Source: Actinomycetospora sp. NBRC 106375 (GTDB lineage Bacteria > Actinomycetota > Actinomycetes > Mycobacteriales > Pseudonocardiaceae). From it: 64,000 bases of DNA. Both the position numbers and the translations under genes were made by a program. Positions 10,029-19,652 of this stretch are shown here, piece after piece; within the stretch, counting starts at the first letter, position 1, and the number at the start of each line of letters is the position of its first letter. The stretch covers positions 303,037-367,036 of the forward strand of contig NZ_BSTS01000005.1 in the NCBI RefSeq assembly GCF_030269665.1, read 5' to 3'. Below the pieces are notes generated by a model. That model did no database searches. It saw only the letters and a program-made list of their open reading frames with translations, and was not told the DNA's origin.

Positions 10029-11459
10029 GTGAGTGGTCCGACGGTTCCGAACGTGCTCGCGGCGCGGTACGCCTCACCCGAGCTCACCGCGCTGTGGTCG
10101 CCCGAGCGCAAGGTGTCGCTGGAGCGGGAGCTCTGGATCGCGGTGCTCTCCGCGCAGCGCGAGCTCGGGGTGGACGTGCCCGACGGCGTCGTCGACGACT
10201 ACCGCGCCGTCGTGGGCGACGTGGACCTCGCCTCGATCGCGGCGCGGGAGCGCGTGACGCGCCACGACGTGAAGGCGCGCATCGAGGAGTTCGATGCGCT
10301 GGCCGGGCACCAGCACGCCCACAAGGGCATGACCAGCCGCGACCTCACCGAGAACGTCGAGCAGCTGCAGGTGCGCGAGTCGCTGCGCCTCGTCGCGGAC
10401 AAGACGGTGGCGGTGCTGGCCCGGCTCGCCCGTCGTGCCGGCGAGTACGGGGAGCTGGTCATGGCCGGGCGCAGCCACAACGTCGCCGCCCAGGCCACGA
10501 CCCTCGGCAAGCGGTTCGCCACCGCCGCCGACGAGACGCTCGTGGCGCACCGCCGGGTCGCCGAGCTGATCGACCGCTACCCCCTGCGCGGGATCAAGGG
10601 GCCGGTGGGCACCGCCCAGGACATGCTGGGGCTGCTGGGCGGGGACGCCGGCAAGCTCGCCGAGCTGGAGCGCCGCGTCGCCGACCACCTCGGGTTCGGC
10701 GAGGTCCTCACGAGCGTCGGGCAGATCTACCCGCGCTCGCTCGACCACGACGTGCTCTCCGCCCTGGTCCAGCTGGCGGCGGGGCCGTCGTCGCTGGCCA
10801 CGACGATCCGGCTGATGGCCGGCCAGGAGCTGGTCACCGAGGGCTTCCGTCCCGGCCAGGTCGGGTCCAGCGCGATGCCGCACAAGATGAACACCCGCTC
10901 CTGCGAGCGCGTCAACGGGCTCGCGGTGGTGCTGCGCGGCAACGCCGCGATGGTCGCGGAGCTCGCCGGCGGGCAGTGGAACGAGGGCGACGTCTCCGAC
11001 TCCGTCGTGCGCCGCGTCGCCCTGCCCGACGCGTTCTTCGCGATCGACGGGCTGCTCGAGACGATCCTGACGGTCCTCGACGAGTTCGGCGCCTACCCGG
11101 CTGTGATCGCCCGCGAGCTCGACCGCTACCTGCCGTTCCTGGCGACGACCGCCGTGCTCATGGCGGCCGTGCGCGCCGGCGTCGGCCGCGAGACCGGCCA
11201 CGAGATCATCTCCGAGCACGCCCGCGCCGTGGCGCTGGACATGCGCGAGAAGGGCGCCGAGGGCAACGACCTGCTCGCCCGGCTCGGCAGCGACGCCCGC
11301 CTCGGGCTCTCCGGCGCCGACCTCGACGCCGCCGTCGGCGACCCACAGGCCTTCGTCGGCGCCGCGGGCGCGCAGATCGCCGAGGTCACCCGGCAGGTGG
11401 ACGCGCTCGTCGCCGCCCGTCCCGACGCGGCGGCGTACACGCCCGCCCCGATCCTCTAG
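10029..11459 (+). CDS. purB: Adenylosuccinate lyase
   Basis: 476 residues. Cleaves SAICAR to AICAR and adenylosuccinate to AMP, releasing fumarate. Fumarase/lyase superfamily signature [19 protein letters not shown] on the flexible catalytic loop (about residues 278-296), plus [12 protein letters not shown] and [11 protein letters not shown] near 97-108 and 146-156. GTG start 7 nt after TAGGCT, so probably leaderless. purC follows with its GTG 12 nt after the stop; that gap itself contains a possible -10 (TAGCCT), so purC may also have its own start site. Confidence 0.98.
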   Translation: MSGPTVPNVLAARYASPELTALWSPERKVSLERELWIAVLSAQRELGVDVPDGVVDDYRAVVGDVDLASIAARERVTRHDVKARIEEFDALAGHQHAHKGMTSRDLTENVEQLQVRESLRLVADKTVAVLARLARRAGEYGELVMAGRSHNVAAQATTLGKRFATAADETLVAHRRVAELIDRYPLRGIKGPVGTAQDMLGLLGGDAGKLAELERRVADHLGFGEVLTSVGQIYPRSLDHDVLSALVQLAAGPSSLATTIRLMAGQELVTEGFRPGQVGSSAMPHKMNTRSCERVNGLAVVLRGNAAMVAELAGGQWNEGDVSDSVVRRVALPDAFFAIDGLLETILTVLDEFGAYPAVIARELDRYLPFLATTAVLMAAVRAGVGRETGHEIISEHARAVALDMREKGAEGNDLLARLGSDARLGLSGADLDAAVGDPQAFVGAAGAQIAEVTRQVDALVAARPDAAAYTPAPIL

Positions 11460-11470
11460 CCTGCCCGCCC

Positions 11471-12385
11471 GTGGTCTCGATCAGCACCTACCGGCACCTG
11501 GCCTCCGGCAAGGTCCGGGACCTCTACGAGGTCGACGAGGAGACGCTGCTGCTCGTGGCGTCCGACCGGATCTCGGCGTTCGACCACGTCCTGTCCACGC
11601 CGATCCCCGACAAGGGGCGCGTGCTCACGGCGATGAGCGTGTTCTGGTTCGAGCTGTTCGGCCAGGAGGACTCGGGCTCGGCCGATGTCGCCGCGCCCCC
11701 GGTCGCGAACCACCTGATCGCCGCCCGGGACGACCGCATCCCCGCCGAGGTCCGCGGCCGCGCGCTGCTGGTGCGCCGCCTCGAGATGATCCCCGTCGAG
11801 TGCGTCGCCCGCGGCTACCTCGCGGGCTCCGGCACCGCCGACTACCGCCGCGACGGCGCGGTGTGCGGGGTGCCGCTGCCCGACGGGCTCACCGAGGCGA
11901 GCATGCTGCCCGGCCCGATCTTCACCCCGGCGACGAAGGCGGCGCTGGGCGAGCACGACGAGAACGTCAGCTTCGAGACCGTCGCGGGGACCGTCGGCCG
12001 CGAGCTCGCCGGCGCGCTGCGCGACCAGACCCTGGCGATCTACGCCCGCGGCTCGGCCTACGCCGCCTCGCGCGGGCTCATCCTGGCCGACACGAAGCTC
12101 GAGTTCGGGCTCTCGCCCGACGGGGCCCTGGTGCTCGGCGACGAGGTGCTCACCCCGGACTCGTCACGGTTCTGGCCGGCCGAGGGCTACGCGCCGGGCA
12201 GCGTGCAGCCGAGCTTCGACAAGCAGTTCGTGCGCGAGTGGCTGACCTCGGAGGCCTCGGGCTGGGACCGTCACTCCGGCGAGGCGCCGCCACCCCTGCC
12301 CGACGAGGTGATCGACGCCACCCGGCAGCGCTACATCGAGGCCTACACGCGCCTGACCGGCCGGGAGTGGCCGCCCGCGATGTGA
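11471..12385 (+). CDS. purC: Phosphoribosylaminoimidazole-succinocarboxamide (SAICAR) synthase
   Basis: 304 residues. Condenses CAIR with aspartate using ATP. Typical features are the opening [30 protein letters not shown], the phosphate motif [13 protein letters not shown], and LADTKLEFG and [13 protein letters not shown]. The GTG at 11471 gives the family-type N-terminus ([17 protein letters not shown]) and lies 8 nt after TAGCCT. Directly downstream of purB. Confidence 0.98.
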   Translation: MVSISTYRHLASGKVRDLYEVDEETLLLVASDRISAFDHVLSTPIPDKGRVLTAMSVFWFELFGQEDSGSADVAAPPVANHLIAARDDRIPAEVRGRALLVRRLEMIPVECVARGYLAGSGTADYRRDGAVCGVPLPDGLTEASMLPGPIFTPATKAALGEHDENVSFETVAGTVGRELAGALRDQTLAIYARGSAYAASRGLILADTKLEFGLSPDGALVLGDEVLTPDSSRFWPAEGYAPGSVQPSFDKQFVREWLTSEASGWDRHSGEAPPPLPDEVIDATRQRYIEAYTRLTGREWPPAM

Positions 12386-12489
12386 CGGCTGACCTGCGAC
12401 GACGTCCGGCGTGAGGCCGTCGCCGGCCCGAGTCGCGGTGTTCACCCCCCGGTCGCACGGACGGCATCTCCGGCTGGCCTCATGGGGGC

Positions 12490-13203
12490 GTGATCGTGAC
12501 GCCGCCGCACGCCTCCGGCGTGGCCGCCCGCCTCCTGGTCTCCGTGTCCGGGCTCGCGCCCGGCGCTCCCCTCGACGCCGCCGTCGCGCTGGCCGACGCC
12601 CTTGACGCCCGCCGGGTCCCGGCGACCCTGCTCGCCGGGCCGCGCCCGCACCCCGAGGTCGTCGCGTGGGCGACCGCCCGCCGCCACGTCGGCGACACCG
12701 TGCTCCTGCACGGCACCCGGTCCGACGCCGCCGACGCCCGCCGTCCCTACCGGCGGCTGCCCGCCCACGAGGCGGGTCTGCGCCTCACGGCCGCGCTGCG
12801 CAGCCGCGACGCCCTCGGCCTCGCGGTCGACGGGTTCGCGGCGCCGGGCTGGGCGGTGTCCGCCGGCACCCGCACCGCCCTCGCGGCGGCCGGTCTCGGG
12901 CTGCTCGTCGACGACGCGGGCGTCCACCGCCTCGACGCCGACGGCGCGCCGAGCACCTCCTGGCGTGGGCCGGTCACCGGCCCGGGAGCGCCGCCGCGAC
13001 GCGTCACCCGTCGCCGCGGGGAGCCCCGGCTGGTGCACCTCGCCCTGCACACCGGCGTCGACCCCGCGGTCGCGTGCGAGCTGGTCGACGACGCCCTCGC
13101 GGCCGGGGCGACGCCGCTCGGCGCGGGCGAGCTCGTGTCGCGCCGCGGCCCGCGCCGGGCCCCGGTCACCGGCGACCCCGAGCACTGGTCGATCACGGCA
13201 TAG
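12490..13203 (+). CDS. DUF2334-type polysaccharide deacetylase-like protein
   Basis: 237 residues resembling DUF2334 proteins of the NodB/polysaccharide deacetylase superfamily: SVSGLAP at the N-terminus, VLLHGTRSD for the metal-site His region, GFAAPGWAVS, and a C-terminal block LVHLALHTGVDP. No signal peptide is seen, so it may be cytoplasmic. The substrate is unknown. GTG start at 12490 is the first in-frame start after purC. It is often found among actinobacterial purine genes, but no functional link is evident. Confidence 0.75.
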   Translation: MIVTPPHASGVAARLLVSVSGLAPGAPLDAAVALADALDARRVPATLLAGPRPHPEVVAWATARRHVGDTVLLHGTRSDAADARRPYRRLPAHEAGLRLTAALRSRDALGLAVDGFAAPGWAVSAGTRTALAAAGLGLLVDDAGVHRLDADGAPSTSWRGPVTGPGAPPRRVTRRRGEPRLVHLALHTGVDPAVACELVDDALAAGATPLGAGELVSRRGPRRAPVTGDPEHWSITA

Positions 13204-13254
13204 GTGCGCTCCGCGCTCGTGAGAAGTGTGGCCGGCTATCGCCGTCCGAACTGC

Positions 13255-13887
13255 TCACATGGCGAGAGCCACCCCGCGCGGGGCGATCCGGACCTCGGTG
13301 CCCTGGGGTTTGAGGTTCGAGAACATCCCGTAGTGCAGGTCGGGGTTCGCCAGGACGGCCTCGTGGATCGGCACCGCGAGCGGCGGCGCCACGGCACGCA
13401 GGTAGTCGACGGCCTCGGAGACCTTGAGCCAGGGCGCCGCGGTCGGCAGGAGGAGCACGTCGGGCGTGCGCTCGGGCACGGTGAACGCGTCGCCGGGGTG
13501 CAGCACGGTGCCGTCGAGCAGGTAGCCGTTGTTCCGGATCACCGGGATGTCCGGGTGGATCACGGCGTGGTCGTGGCCGACGACGTCGACGGTCGCGCCG
13601 CCGACGGTGAAGGACTCGCCGGGCTCGCGGACCGTGTGCGCGATCTCCCGCTCGCGCAGCTGCTCCGCGGTGCCGGGGTCGACGACGAGCTCCGCGTCGG
13701 GGCTCTGCTCGAGCAGGGCGGGGAGCTTGTCGAGGTCGAGGTGGTCGAAGTGTTGGTGGGTGATCAGCACCGCGTCGAGCCCCTCGAGGGTCTCGTAGCC
13801 CTGCGAGAAGGCGCCGGGGTCGAACAGGATGCGGGCCGAGCCGGTGTCGGCGACGACGCACGCGTGGCCGAGGTGCACGAGTTCCAC
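13255..13887 (-). CDS. MBL-fold metal-dependent hydrolase (UlaG-like)
   Basis: 210 residues. The metallo-beta-lactamase motif HQHFDHLD (about 57-64) binds two metals; later ligands are GHDHAVI and PIHEAVL. UlaG/YtnP-like short form with an unknown substrate. The GTG at 13887 is the earliest start that keeps the beta-strand opening (MELVHLGHACVV) without the Arg/His-rich extension. It is divergent from purS, with only 42 nt between the two starts, so the two promoters face each other. Likewise an MBL protein (Rv0805) sits among the purine genes in M. tuberculosis. Confidence 0.85.
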   Translation of the reverse strand: MELVHLGHACVVADTGSARILFDPGAFSQGYETLEGLDAVLITHQHFDHLDLDKLPALLEQSPDAELVVDPGTAEQLREREIAHTVREPGESFTVGGATVDVVGHDHAVIHPDIPVIRNNGYLLDGTVLHPGDAFTVPERTPDVLLLPTAAPWLKVSEAVDYLRAVAPPLAVPIHEAVLANPDLHYGMFSNLKPQGTEVRIAPRGVALAM

Positions 13888-13929
13888 GCCACCCGAGTTC
13901 CCCCTCGCCCGCCCGGTAACCTGGCGGGC

Positions 13930-14166
13930 GTGGCTCGCGTGATCGTCGACGTCCTGCCGAAGGCCGAGATCCTCGACCCGCAGGGCCAGGCCGTGGCTCG
14001 TGCGATGGGTCGGCTCGGGGTGGCCGGGGTGGCGGACGTCCGCCAGGGCAAGCACTTCGAGCTGGAGGTCGACGACACCGTCGGCGACGCCGAGCTCGAG
14101 AACATCGCGGCGACGCTGCTGGCGAACCCGGTGATCGAGGAGTGGGTCGTGCGGAGGGTGTCGTGA
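13930..14166 (+). CDS. purS: Phosphoribosylformylglycinamidine synthase subunit PurS
   Basis: 78 residues, the small bridging subunit that joins PurL and PurQ and passes ammonia between them. Matches the family from [20 protein letters not shown] to the C-terminal [11 protein letters not shown] start 7 nt after TAACCT, so leaderless. Its stop overlaps the purQ GTG (GTGA), giving translational coupling of two subunits of one complex. Confidence 0.97.
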   Translation: MARVIVDVLPKAEILDPQGQAVARAMGRLGVAGVADVRQGKHFELEVDDTVGDAELENIAATLLANPVIEEWVVRRVS

Positions 14167-14843
14167 CGGGAGCCCGCATCGGGGTGATCACGTTCCCGGG
14201 CACGCTGGACGACGTCGACGCCGCCCGGGCCGTGCGCTACGCCGGGGGCGAGGCCGTCGAGCTGTGGCACGACGACGCCGACCTGCGCGGGGTCGACGCC
14301 GTGGTGGTGCCCGGCGGGTTCTCCTACGGCGACTACCTGCGTGCCGGCGCCATCGCCGCCCGCTCGCCGGTGATGGGCCCGGTCGTCGAGGCCGGCCGCG
14401 CCGGTATGCCCGTGCTCGGCATCTGCAACGGGTTCCAGATCCTCTGCGAGGCCGGTCTGCTTCCGGGGGCGCTCGTGCGCAACCAGGGCCTGCGGTTCGT
14501 CTGCCGCGAGGTCGGGCTGCGCGTCGAGGCCGCCACCGCCTGGACCGCGGGGTTCACCGTCGGCCAGGACATCCGGGTTCCGCTGAAGTCCGGCGAGGGG
14601 CGCTACGTCGCCGACACCGCGACCCTGGACGCGCTCGAGGCCGAGGGCCGCGTGGTGTTCCGCTACACCGAGCCCGCGCCCAACGGCGCGCTGCGCGACA
14701 TCGCGGGCATCAGCTCGGCCGACGGCCGCGTCGTGGGCCTCATGCCGCACCCCGAGCACGCGATCGACGCGCTCACCGGCCCGGGCACCGACGGCCTGGG
14801 CCTGTTCACCTCGGTCGTGGCGGGCCTCACGACGGCGGCGTAG
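14163..14843 (+). CDS. purQ: Phosphoribosylformylglycinamidine synthase glutaminase subunit PurQ
   Basis: 226 residues. Class I glutamine amidotransferase that hydrolyses glutamine and hands ammonia to PurL. Nucleophile Cys88 in [11 protein letters not shown]; His/Glu of the triad in MPHPEHAID near 197-205. The GTG at 14163 overlaps the purS stop and gives the family start [13 protein letters not shown]. purL follows 0.9 kb downstream, separated by an opposite-strand gene. Confidence 0.98.
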   Translation: MTGARIGVITFPGTLDDVDAARAVRYAGGEAVELWHDDADLRGVDAVVVPGGFSYGDYLRAGAIAARSPVMGPVVEAGRAGMPVLGICNGFQILCEAGLLPGALVRNQGLRFVCREVGLRVEAATAWTAGFTVGQDIRVPLKSGEGRYVADTATLDALEAEGRVVFRYTEPAPNGALRDIAGISSADGRVVGLMPHPEHAIDALTGPGTDGLGLFTSVVAGLTTAA

Positions 14844-14890
14844 CCGACGGGCACGCAGGCGTCGAAGGAGCCCGTGGGCGCCGGTCGGCT
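14842..14890. terminator. Possible bidirectional hairpin after purQ
   Basis: AGCCGAC (14842-14848) pairs with GTCGGCT (14884-14890), and an alternative inner stem ACGGGC (14847-14852) / GCCCGT (14870-14875) overlaps it. It lies between the convergent ends of purQ and the next minus-strand gene. Long loop and competing stems keep the call tentative. Confidence 0.3.
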
Positions 14891-14898
14891 CGGAGGGC

Positions 14899-15408
14899 CT
14901 ACGGCAGCAGCGTGACCCGCAGCTCCCACAGGTCGGCGTAGACCATCAGCATCCGGCCGCCGAGGTGCAGCACCAGCGCGCGCATCTCGTCGGGCCGCTC
15001 GACGTGGGTGAGCAGGCGCGACACGTCCTCGACGGCCTCGCCCACCACCTCGTCGAACGGCTCGTGCGCCGAGACGTCGCGACCGCCCGGCTCCGCCGGC
15101 TGCGTCGCGGGCAGCAGCGGGACGACGGTGTCGCCCCGCGCCCCGGGTGCCAGCGCCAGCACCACGACACCGCCGGCGCCGTCGTCGATCAGGAACTCGA
15201 GCATGCCGGCGGCGGTGTCGACGTGCGCGCGGACGCTCTCGGGAACACGGCCCGCGAGCTCGAGATCGTGGCGGCGGACGCCGAGCAGGTCGCGGTCGAG
15301 CACGAGGTGGAGCCCGGCGAGAGCGTCGGCTGCCCCCGGCGCGGGCGGGTCCCCGGCCGTGTCACCGGAGGCCGAACCGGTCGCCGTGGAGACGGAGGCG
15401 GTGGTCAT
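14899..15408 (-). CDS. Conserved actinobacterial hypothetical protein
   Basis: 169 residues, no motif I recognise. The first 30 residues are Ala/Gly/Pro-rich and disordered; the rest is a mixed alpha/beta domain (LHLVLDRDLLGVRRHDLEL, then GVVVLALAPG, then VLHLGGRMLMVYADLWEL) that is soluble and without membrane segments. The ATG at 15408 is preceded by a possible GATACAT -10 at 15417-15423. It is divergent from purL and separates purQ from it. Confidence 0.6.
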   Translation of the reverse strand: MTTASVSTATGSASGDTAGDPPAPGAADALAGLHLVLDRDLLGVRRHDLELAGRVPESVRAHVDTAAGMLEFLIDDGAGGVVVLALAPGARGDTVVPLLPATQPAEPGGRDVSAHEPFDEVVGEAVEDVSRLLTHVERPDEMRALVLHLGGRMLMVYADLWELRVTLLP

Positions 15409-15720
15409 GGCTCCATGATGTATCGAGGGTCCGACACCCCCGGGTATTGCCCGACACGCCCGCGCCGTGTCGCGACGAAACGACCGTGTTGGCCCATGAG
15501 CGGCCATCCGATCGAGCGAACGGGTTAGCACGCTGGAACATGTGGTGGTGCACACGGTGGGCGTGTGGTGAACGTCGGTCGATGGAAGTGATGAGGCGGT
15601 CGTTCGGGGGTTTGTCGACCGCACGTCGTGGGTAGCGACGCGCTCACCGTGCGCGACCGTCAGGTGAGCCCCGTCCCGGGCCCCGTCGGGCCGCCCGTGA
15701 CTGCGCCTACCCTCGTCGTC

Positions 15721-18048
15721 GTGACCGTCCCCCCGGGTCCGGCCCCCGTGCACCCCGTGATCCCCGACACACCCGCTGCTCCCCCGGCCCCCGACTCCGT
15801 CGGCCGCGCCGCCGCGACGCCCGACGAACCGCAGCCACACGCCGCGCTCGGTCTGCGCGACGAGGAGTACGCGCGCATCCGCGCGATCCTCGGGCGGCGC
15901 CCGACCGAGGCCGAGCTCGCCATGTACTCGGTGATGTGGTCCGAGCACTGCTCCTACAAGTCCTCGAAGGTCCACCTGCGGCGCTTCGGCGAGACGACCA
16001 CCGAGGCCATGCGCGCCCGGCTGCTCGCGGGCATCGGCGAGAACGCGGGCGTGGTGGACGTCGGCGACGGGTGGGCCGTCACGTTCAAGATCGAGTCACA
16101 CAACCACCCTTCCTACGTCGAGCCGCACCAGGGCGCCGCCACCGGCGTCGGCGGGATCGTGCGCGACATCATGGCCATGGGCGCGCGGCCGGTCGCGGTG
16201 ATGGACGGGCTGCGGGTCGGCCCGCTCGACGCCCCGGACACCGCGCGGGTCCTGCCCGGTGTCGTCTCCGGCGTCGGCTTCTACGGCAACTGCCTGGGGC
16301 TGCCCAACATCGGCGGCGAGGTCGTCTTCGACCCGAGCTACGCGGGCAACCCGCTCGTCAACGCCCTGTGCGTCGGCGTCCTGCGCCACGAGGACCTGCA
16401 CCTCGCGTTCGCCTCGGGCGCCGGCAACAAGATCGTGCTGTTCGGGGCGCGCACGGGGCTGGACGGGATCGGCGGCGTCTCGGTCCTGGCGTCGGAGACC
16501 TTCGCCGAGGACACCGGTCGCAAGAAGCTGCCGAGCGTCCAGGTCGGCGACCCCTTCGCCGAGAAGGTGCTCATCGAGTGCTGCCTCGACCTGTTCCGTG
16601 ACGGCCTCGTCGTCGGCATCCAGGACCTCGGCGGCGCCGGGCTGTCGTGCGCGACGAGCGAGCTCGCGAGCGCCGGTGACGGCGGCATGCACGTCGACCT
16701 CGACGCGGTGCCCCTGCGCGCCGAGAACATGACGGCCGCCGAGATCCTCTCCAGCGAGTCGCAGGAGCGGATGTGCGCCGTGGTCACGCCGAAGAACGTC
16801 GACGCGTTCATGGCCGTCTGCCGGCGCTGGGACGTCACCGCCACCGTGATCGGCGAGGTCACCGACGGCGAGCACCTGCAGATCACCCACCGCGGCGAGA
16901 CCGTCGTCGACGTCCCGCCGCGCACCGTCGCCCACGACGGGCCGGTCTACGAGCGCCCCTACGCCCGGCCGGACTGGCAGGACGCGCTGCAGGCCGACAC
17001 CGTCGCCGGGCGGCCGCGGCCCACCGCACCCGACGAGATCGCCACGCAGATCCGCGCGCTGGTGGCCTCGCCCGCCCTCGCGCCGCGGACCTGGGTCACC
17101 GAGCAGTACGACCGCTACGTCCGCGGCAACACCACCGCGGCCACACCCGCCGACGCCGGGATCGTGCGCGTCGACGAGGCCGGCGGCCGGGGCGTCGCCG
17201 TGTCGATCGACGCCAACGCCCGGTTCTGCCAGCTCGACCCGCGCGCCGGTGCGCAGCTCGCCCTCGCCGAGTCGGTGCGCAACGTGGCCTCGAGCGGCGC
17301 GGTCCCGGTGGCCGTCACCGACTGCCTCAACTTCGGCTCGCCCGAGGACCCGGCGGTGATGTGGCAGTTCGCCGAGGCCGTGGGCGGCCTGGCCGAGGCC
17401 TGTGCGGCCCTGGCCCTCCCGGTCACCGGCGGCAACGTCAGCTTCTACAACCAGACGGGCACCGCCGCGATCCTGCCGACGCCGGTGGTCGGGGTGCTGG
17501 GGATCCTCGCCGACGTCGCACGGGCCGTCCCCCACGGCCTCGGGCCCGAGGGGCACGCCGTCTGGCTGCTCGGCGGGACCCGCGACGAGCTCGACGGCTC
17601 GACCTGGGCCGGCGTGCTGCACGACCACCTCGGCGGCACCCCGCCCCGCGTGGACCTCGCCGCCGAGGCCCGGCTCGCCGCCCTCATGGCCTCCGCGGGT
17701 GCGGACGGCCTGCTCTCCGGCGCGCACGACCTCTCCGACGGCGGCCTCGCCCAGGCCCTCGTCGAGGCCGCGCTCGCGACGGGTCGCGGCGCGACGGTCA
17801 CCGGGCCGCCGGCCCCCGGGCTGGACCTCGCGACCGTGCTCTTCTCCGAGTCCGGCGCGCGGATGCTCGTCACGGTCGCGCCGGGCGACGAGCCGGAGCT
17901 GGCCCGCCGCTGCGCCGAGGCCGGCCAGCCCGCCGCCCGGCTCGGCGAGGTCGGCGGTGACGTGCTGCGCATCGAGGGCGTCGACGCCCTCCCGCTCGCG
18001 GAGCTCCGCGCCCTCGGCGAGGCCACCCTCCCCGCCGCCCTCGACTGA
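15721..18048 (+). CDS. purL: Phosphoribosylformylglycinamidine synthase subunit PurL
   Basis: 775 residues from GTG 15721. ATP-dependent amidation of FGAR in complex with PurS and PurQ. Key motifs are [16 protein letters not shown] near 65-80, [34 protein letters not shown] and GGNVSFYNQ. An in-frame GTG at 15628 would add 31 Pro/Val-rich residues, but TACCCT lies exactly 7 nt before 15721, as in the other leaderless genes here, so I choose 15721. The 310 nt upstream, shared with the divergent gene, show no other feature I can name. Confidence 0.96.
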   Translation: MTVPPGPAPVHPVIPDTPAAPPAPDSVGRAAATPDEPQPHAALGLRDEEYARIRAILGRRPTEAELAMYSVMWSEHCSYKSSKVHLRRFGETTTEAMRARLLAGIGENAGVVDVGDGWAVTFKIESHNHPSYVEPHQGAATGVGGIVRDIMAMGARPVAVMDGLRVGPLDAPDTARVLPGVVSGVGFYGNCLGLPNIGGEVVFDPSYAGNPLVNALCVGVLRHEDLHLAFASGAGNKIVLFGARTGLDGIGGVSVLASETFAEDTGRKKLPSVQVGDPFAEKVLIECCLDLFRDGLVVGIQDLGGAGLSCATSELASAGDGGMHVDLDAVPLRAENMTAAEILSSESQERMCAVVTPKNVDAFMAVCRRWDVTATVIGEVTDGEHLQITHRGETVVDVPPRTVAHDGPVYERPYARPDWQDALQADTVAGRPRPTAPDEIATQIRALVASPALAPRTWVTEQYDRYVRGNTTAATPADAGIVRVDEAGGRGVAVSIDANARFCQLDPRAGAQLALAESVRNVASSGAVPVAVTDCLNFGSPEDPAVMWQFAEAVGGLAEACAALALPVTGGNVSFYNQTGTAAILPTPVVGVLGILADVARAVPHGLGPEGHAVWLLGGTRDELDGSTWAGVLHDHLGGTPPRVDLAAEARLAALMASAGADGLLSGAHDLSDGGLAQALVEAALATGRGATVTGPPAPGLDLATVLFSESGARMLVTVAPGDEPELARRCAEAGQPAARLGEVGGDVLRIEGVDALPLAELRALGEATLPAALD

Positions 18049-18070
18049 CCCCTGGGCGTCGCCCGGGGTG

Positions 18071-18146
18071 GTTGCAGCGAACGCCCTATCGGCGTGCTCA
18101 GCTGGACGTTCGCTGCTTCTACGCGCGTGAAGTCCCCGTTGATCAC
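18071..18146 (+). repeat. Intergenic repeat element A, copy 1
   Basis: Starts GTTGCAGCGAACG and ends GAAGTCCCCGTTGATCAC (18129-18146). A perfect 10-bp inverted repeat GCAGCGAACG (18074-18083) / CGTTCGCTGC (18107-18116) lies inside. The second copy is at 43184-43239. Both copies sit within 25 nt of the 3' end of a plus-strand gene (purL, pstB), which suggests a 3'-end signal. Confidence 0.75.
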
Positions 18147-18260
18147 GGGAGGTGGCGGCGCGTCGGGAGGGCGGGCGCCGCGAGGGGGCACGCTGCGCAT
18201 GATCGTTGGGCCCGGACGCCTGCGGAACGTGCCGGTCGTGTCGGCAGCCGGGTCGCGGTC

Positions 18261-18324
18261 GAGATCAGGAGCGCGTCAGGCACCTCCGGGCGCCCGCCGA
18301 CGTGCACGGCGCGCCCCTGATCTC
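18261..18324. other. Unassigned long-range inverted repeat
   Basis: GAGATCAGG (18261-18269) and CCTGATCTC (18316-18324) are perfectly complementary, with further GC pairing next to them (GCGCG / CGCGC). The loop is about 46 nt. It lies in the 416-nt gap between purL and the SGNH hydrolase gene, where I see no coding sequence. Could be a structured RNA or a decayed element. Confidence 0.35.
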
Positions 18325-18357
18325 CGAGCGTTCGAGCGTGTGGCGCTACGGACACTC

Positions 18358-18386
18358 GGTGTCAGCGGTGGCCCACCGCTGACACC
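18358..18386. terminator. Strong perfect hairpin between convergent genes
   Basis: GGTGTCAGCGGTGG (18358-18371) is followed after one base by its exact reverse complement CCACCGCTGACACC (18373-18386). In practice this is a 12-bp stem with a 5-nt loop. It sits between purL (+) and the SGNH hydrolase (-), placed to act on both. Confidence 0.7.
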
Positions 18387-18460
18387 CCGGTGATCGAAGT
18401 ACCGATACGGACGCTCTCAGCGTCGATGAGGGGAGCACGCCGATAGGGGCACTTCGCTGG
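18387..18460 (-). repeat. Intergenic repeat element B, copy 1
   Basis: CCGGTGATCGAAGTACCGAT and the next 9 nt (18387-18415) recur exactly at 35004-35032, and GCACTTCGCTGG (18449-18460) recurs at 35047-35058. An inner palindrome GACGCT/AGCGTC and an outer CGAAGT/ACTTCG pairing give a two-level stem. It lies immediately 3' of the minus-strand SGNH gene. Confidence 0.75.
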
Positions 18461-18464
18461 CACG

Positions 18465-19154
18465 TCACCCCAGTGCTGCGGCGAAGGCGGCGCCGTAGCG
18501 CCGGTAGCCGCGGCCGTTGGGGTGGGCGAAGTCGGGGCCGGAGTCGAGGACGCGGTTGATGTCGTGGGTCGCGGCTTCGAGCGCGACGGGGCGCAGACCC
18601 GGGTGGGCGGCGACGACCTCGCGGGCGATCTCGGCGAGCACGATCCCGCGCTCGCGCACCACGCCGCGCTGCAGGTCGGGCACGTCGGCGACGAGCGACC
18701 CGGCGGGCAGCGCCGCGCACAGGGTCTCCAGGTCGCGGCGGAAGGCGTCGACGGGCGTGTCCTGCGCGGCGTCGTTGGTGCCGACGGCGAGCGCGATCAG
18801 CGCGGTGGGGTCGGTGAACGCCTCCGGCGGCACGGCCGGGAGCTGGTCGGCGACGACGTCGGCGGCGGTGGCGCCGCAGACGCCGAGGTTCACCACCCGG
18901 ACCCGCACGCCGTCGCGGGCCTCGATGGCGTCGGCGAGCCGGCCCGCCCAGGACCGTTCGGGGTGCACCGCGCCCAGCCCCTGCGCCAGCGAGTCGCCGA
19001 GCGCCACGAGCAGCACGCCCCCGGGGCTGCGCCGGCGACGCCGCCAGTACGCGGCGTGGTCGGGCTCCATCGTCGCCGCGCCCCACAGCCGCCAGGCCTG
19101 CCACGCGAACGGTGCGAGGACGCCGAGCAGGACGAGGGAGCGGACGCACGGCAC
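18465..19154 (-). CDS. SGNH/GDSL-family hydrolase
   Basis: 229 residues. N-terminal hydrophobic stretch (about 5-22), an uncleaved anchor or signal. Block I ALGDSLAQGLG with the nucleophile Ser, a GTND block (AVGTNDAAQD), and block V DFAHPNGRGY with the catalytic Asp-x-x-His. Lipase/esterase-like; substrate unknown. GTG start at 19154, only 19 nt from the divergent start of the next gene, so the two promoters overlap. Confidence 0.9.
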   Translation of the reverse strand: MPCVRSLVLLGVLAPFAWQAWRLWGAATMEPDHAAYWRRRRRSPGGVLLVALGDSLAQGLGAVHPERSWAGRLADAIEARDGVRVRVVNLGVCGATAADVVADQLPAVPPEAFTDPTALIALAVGTNDAAQDTPVDAFRRDLETLCAALPAGSLVADVPDLQRGVVRERGIVLAEIAREVVAAHPGLRPVALEAATHDINRVLDSGPDFAHPNGRGYRRYGAAFAAALG

Positions 19155-19173
19155 GCCCCTATCCTGGACGACC

Positions 19174-19575
19174 GTGCCCCGCCGAGCCCCCGACCCCGCC
19201 CATGTGCGGGAGGACCTCCTGGCCGTGGTGCCCTGGGTCCGGGACCCGGACACCGTGGAGCGTCCGCCGCGCCCCGTGCTCGCGGCCGCCGTGCGCTCGT
19301 CGCTGCGGAGCCTGGAGCACCGCGCCCCCGGCCATTCCGTGGAGGTCCGCGTCCCGCCGTTCGGGGCGGTGCAGTGCATCGAAGGCCCGCGGCACACCCG
19401 GGGCACCCCGCCCAACGTCGTCGAGACCGACGCGGCGACCTGGCTGGCCCTCGCGCTCGGCCTCCTGACCTGGGAGGGCGCGACCGACCGGGTCTCGGTC
19501 TCCGGGCACCGCGCGCCCGAGATCGCCCGATGGCTCCCGGTGGTGGATGTTCACCGAACGAGTGAGAACGGCTGA
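19174..19575 (+). CDS. Sterol-carrier-like family protein
   Basis: 133 residues of the actinobacterial 'sterol carrier family' (SCP2-like) found next to purF, as Rv0807 is in M. tuberculosis. Visible pattern: SVEVRVPPFGAVQCIEG, TPPNVVETDAATWLALA and SVSGHRAPEIARWLPV. Ligand unknown. GTG start 8 nt after TATCCT, so leaderless. Divergent from the SGNH gene. Confidence 0.8.
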   Translation: MPRRAPDPAHVREDLLAVVPWVRDPDTVERPPRPVLAAAVRSSLRSLEHRAPGHSVEVRVPPFGAVQCIEGPRHTRGTPPNVVETDAATWLALALGLLTWEGATDRVSVSGHRAPEIARWLPVVDVHRTSENG

Positions 19576-19652
19576 GCCGTACCGGTAGTGCCCGTACTAT
19601 CGCCATGACCGGACCGTGACCACACTGCTGGTCCAGGGGAGGGGAGGCCCGG

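Noticed and set aside
15628..15720. Longer purL N-terminus from GTG 15628
   Set aside because: It adds Pro/Val-rich sequence absent from PurL, while 15721 has a -10 box at the leaderless distance.
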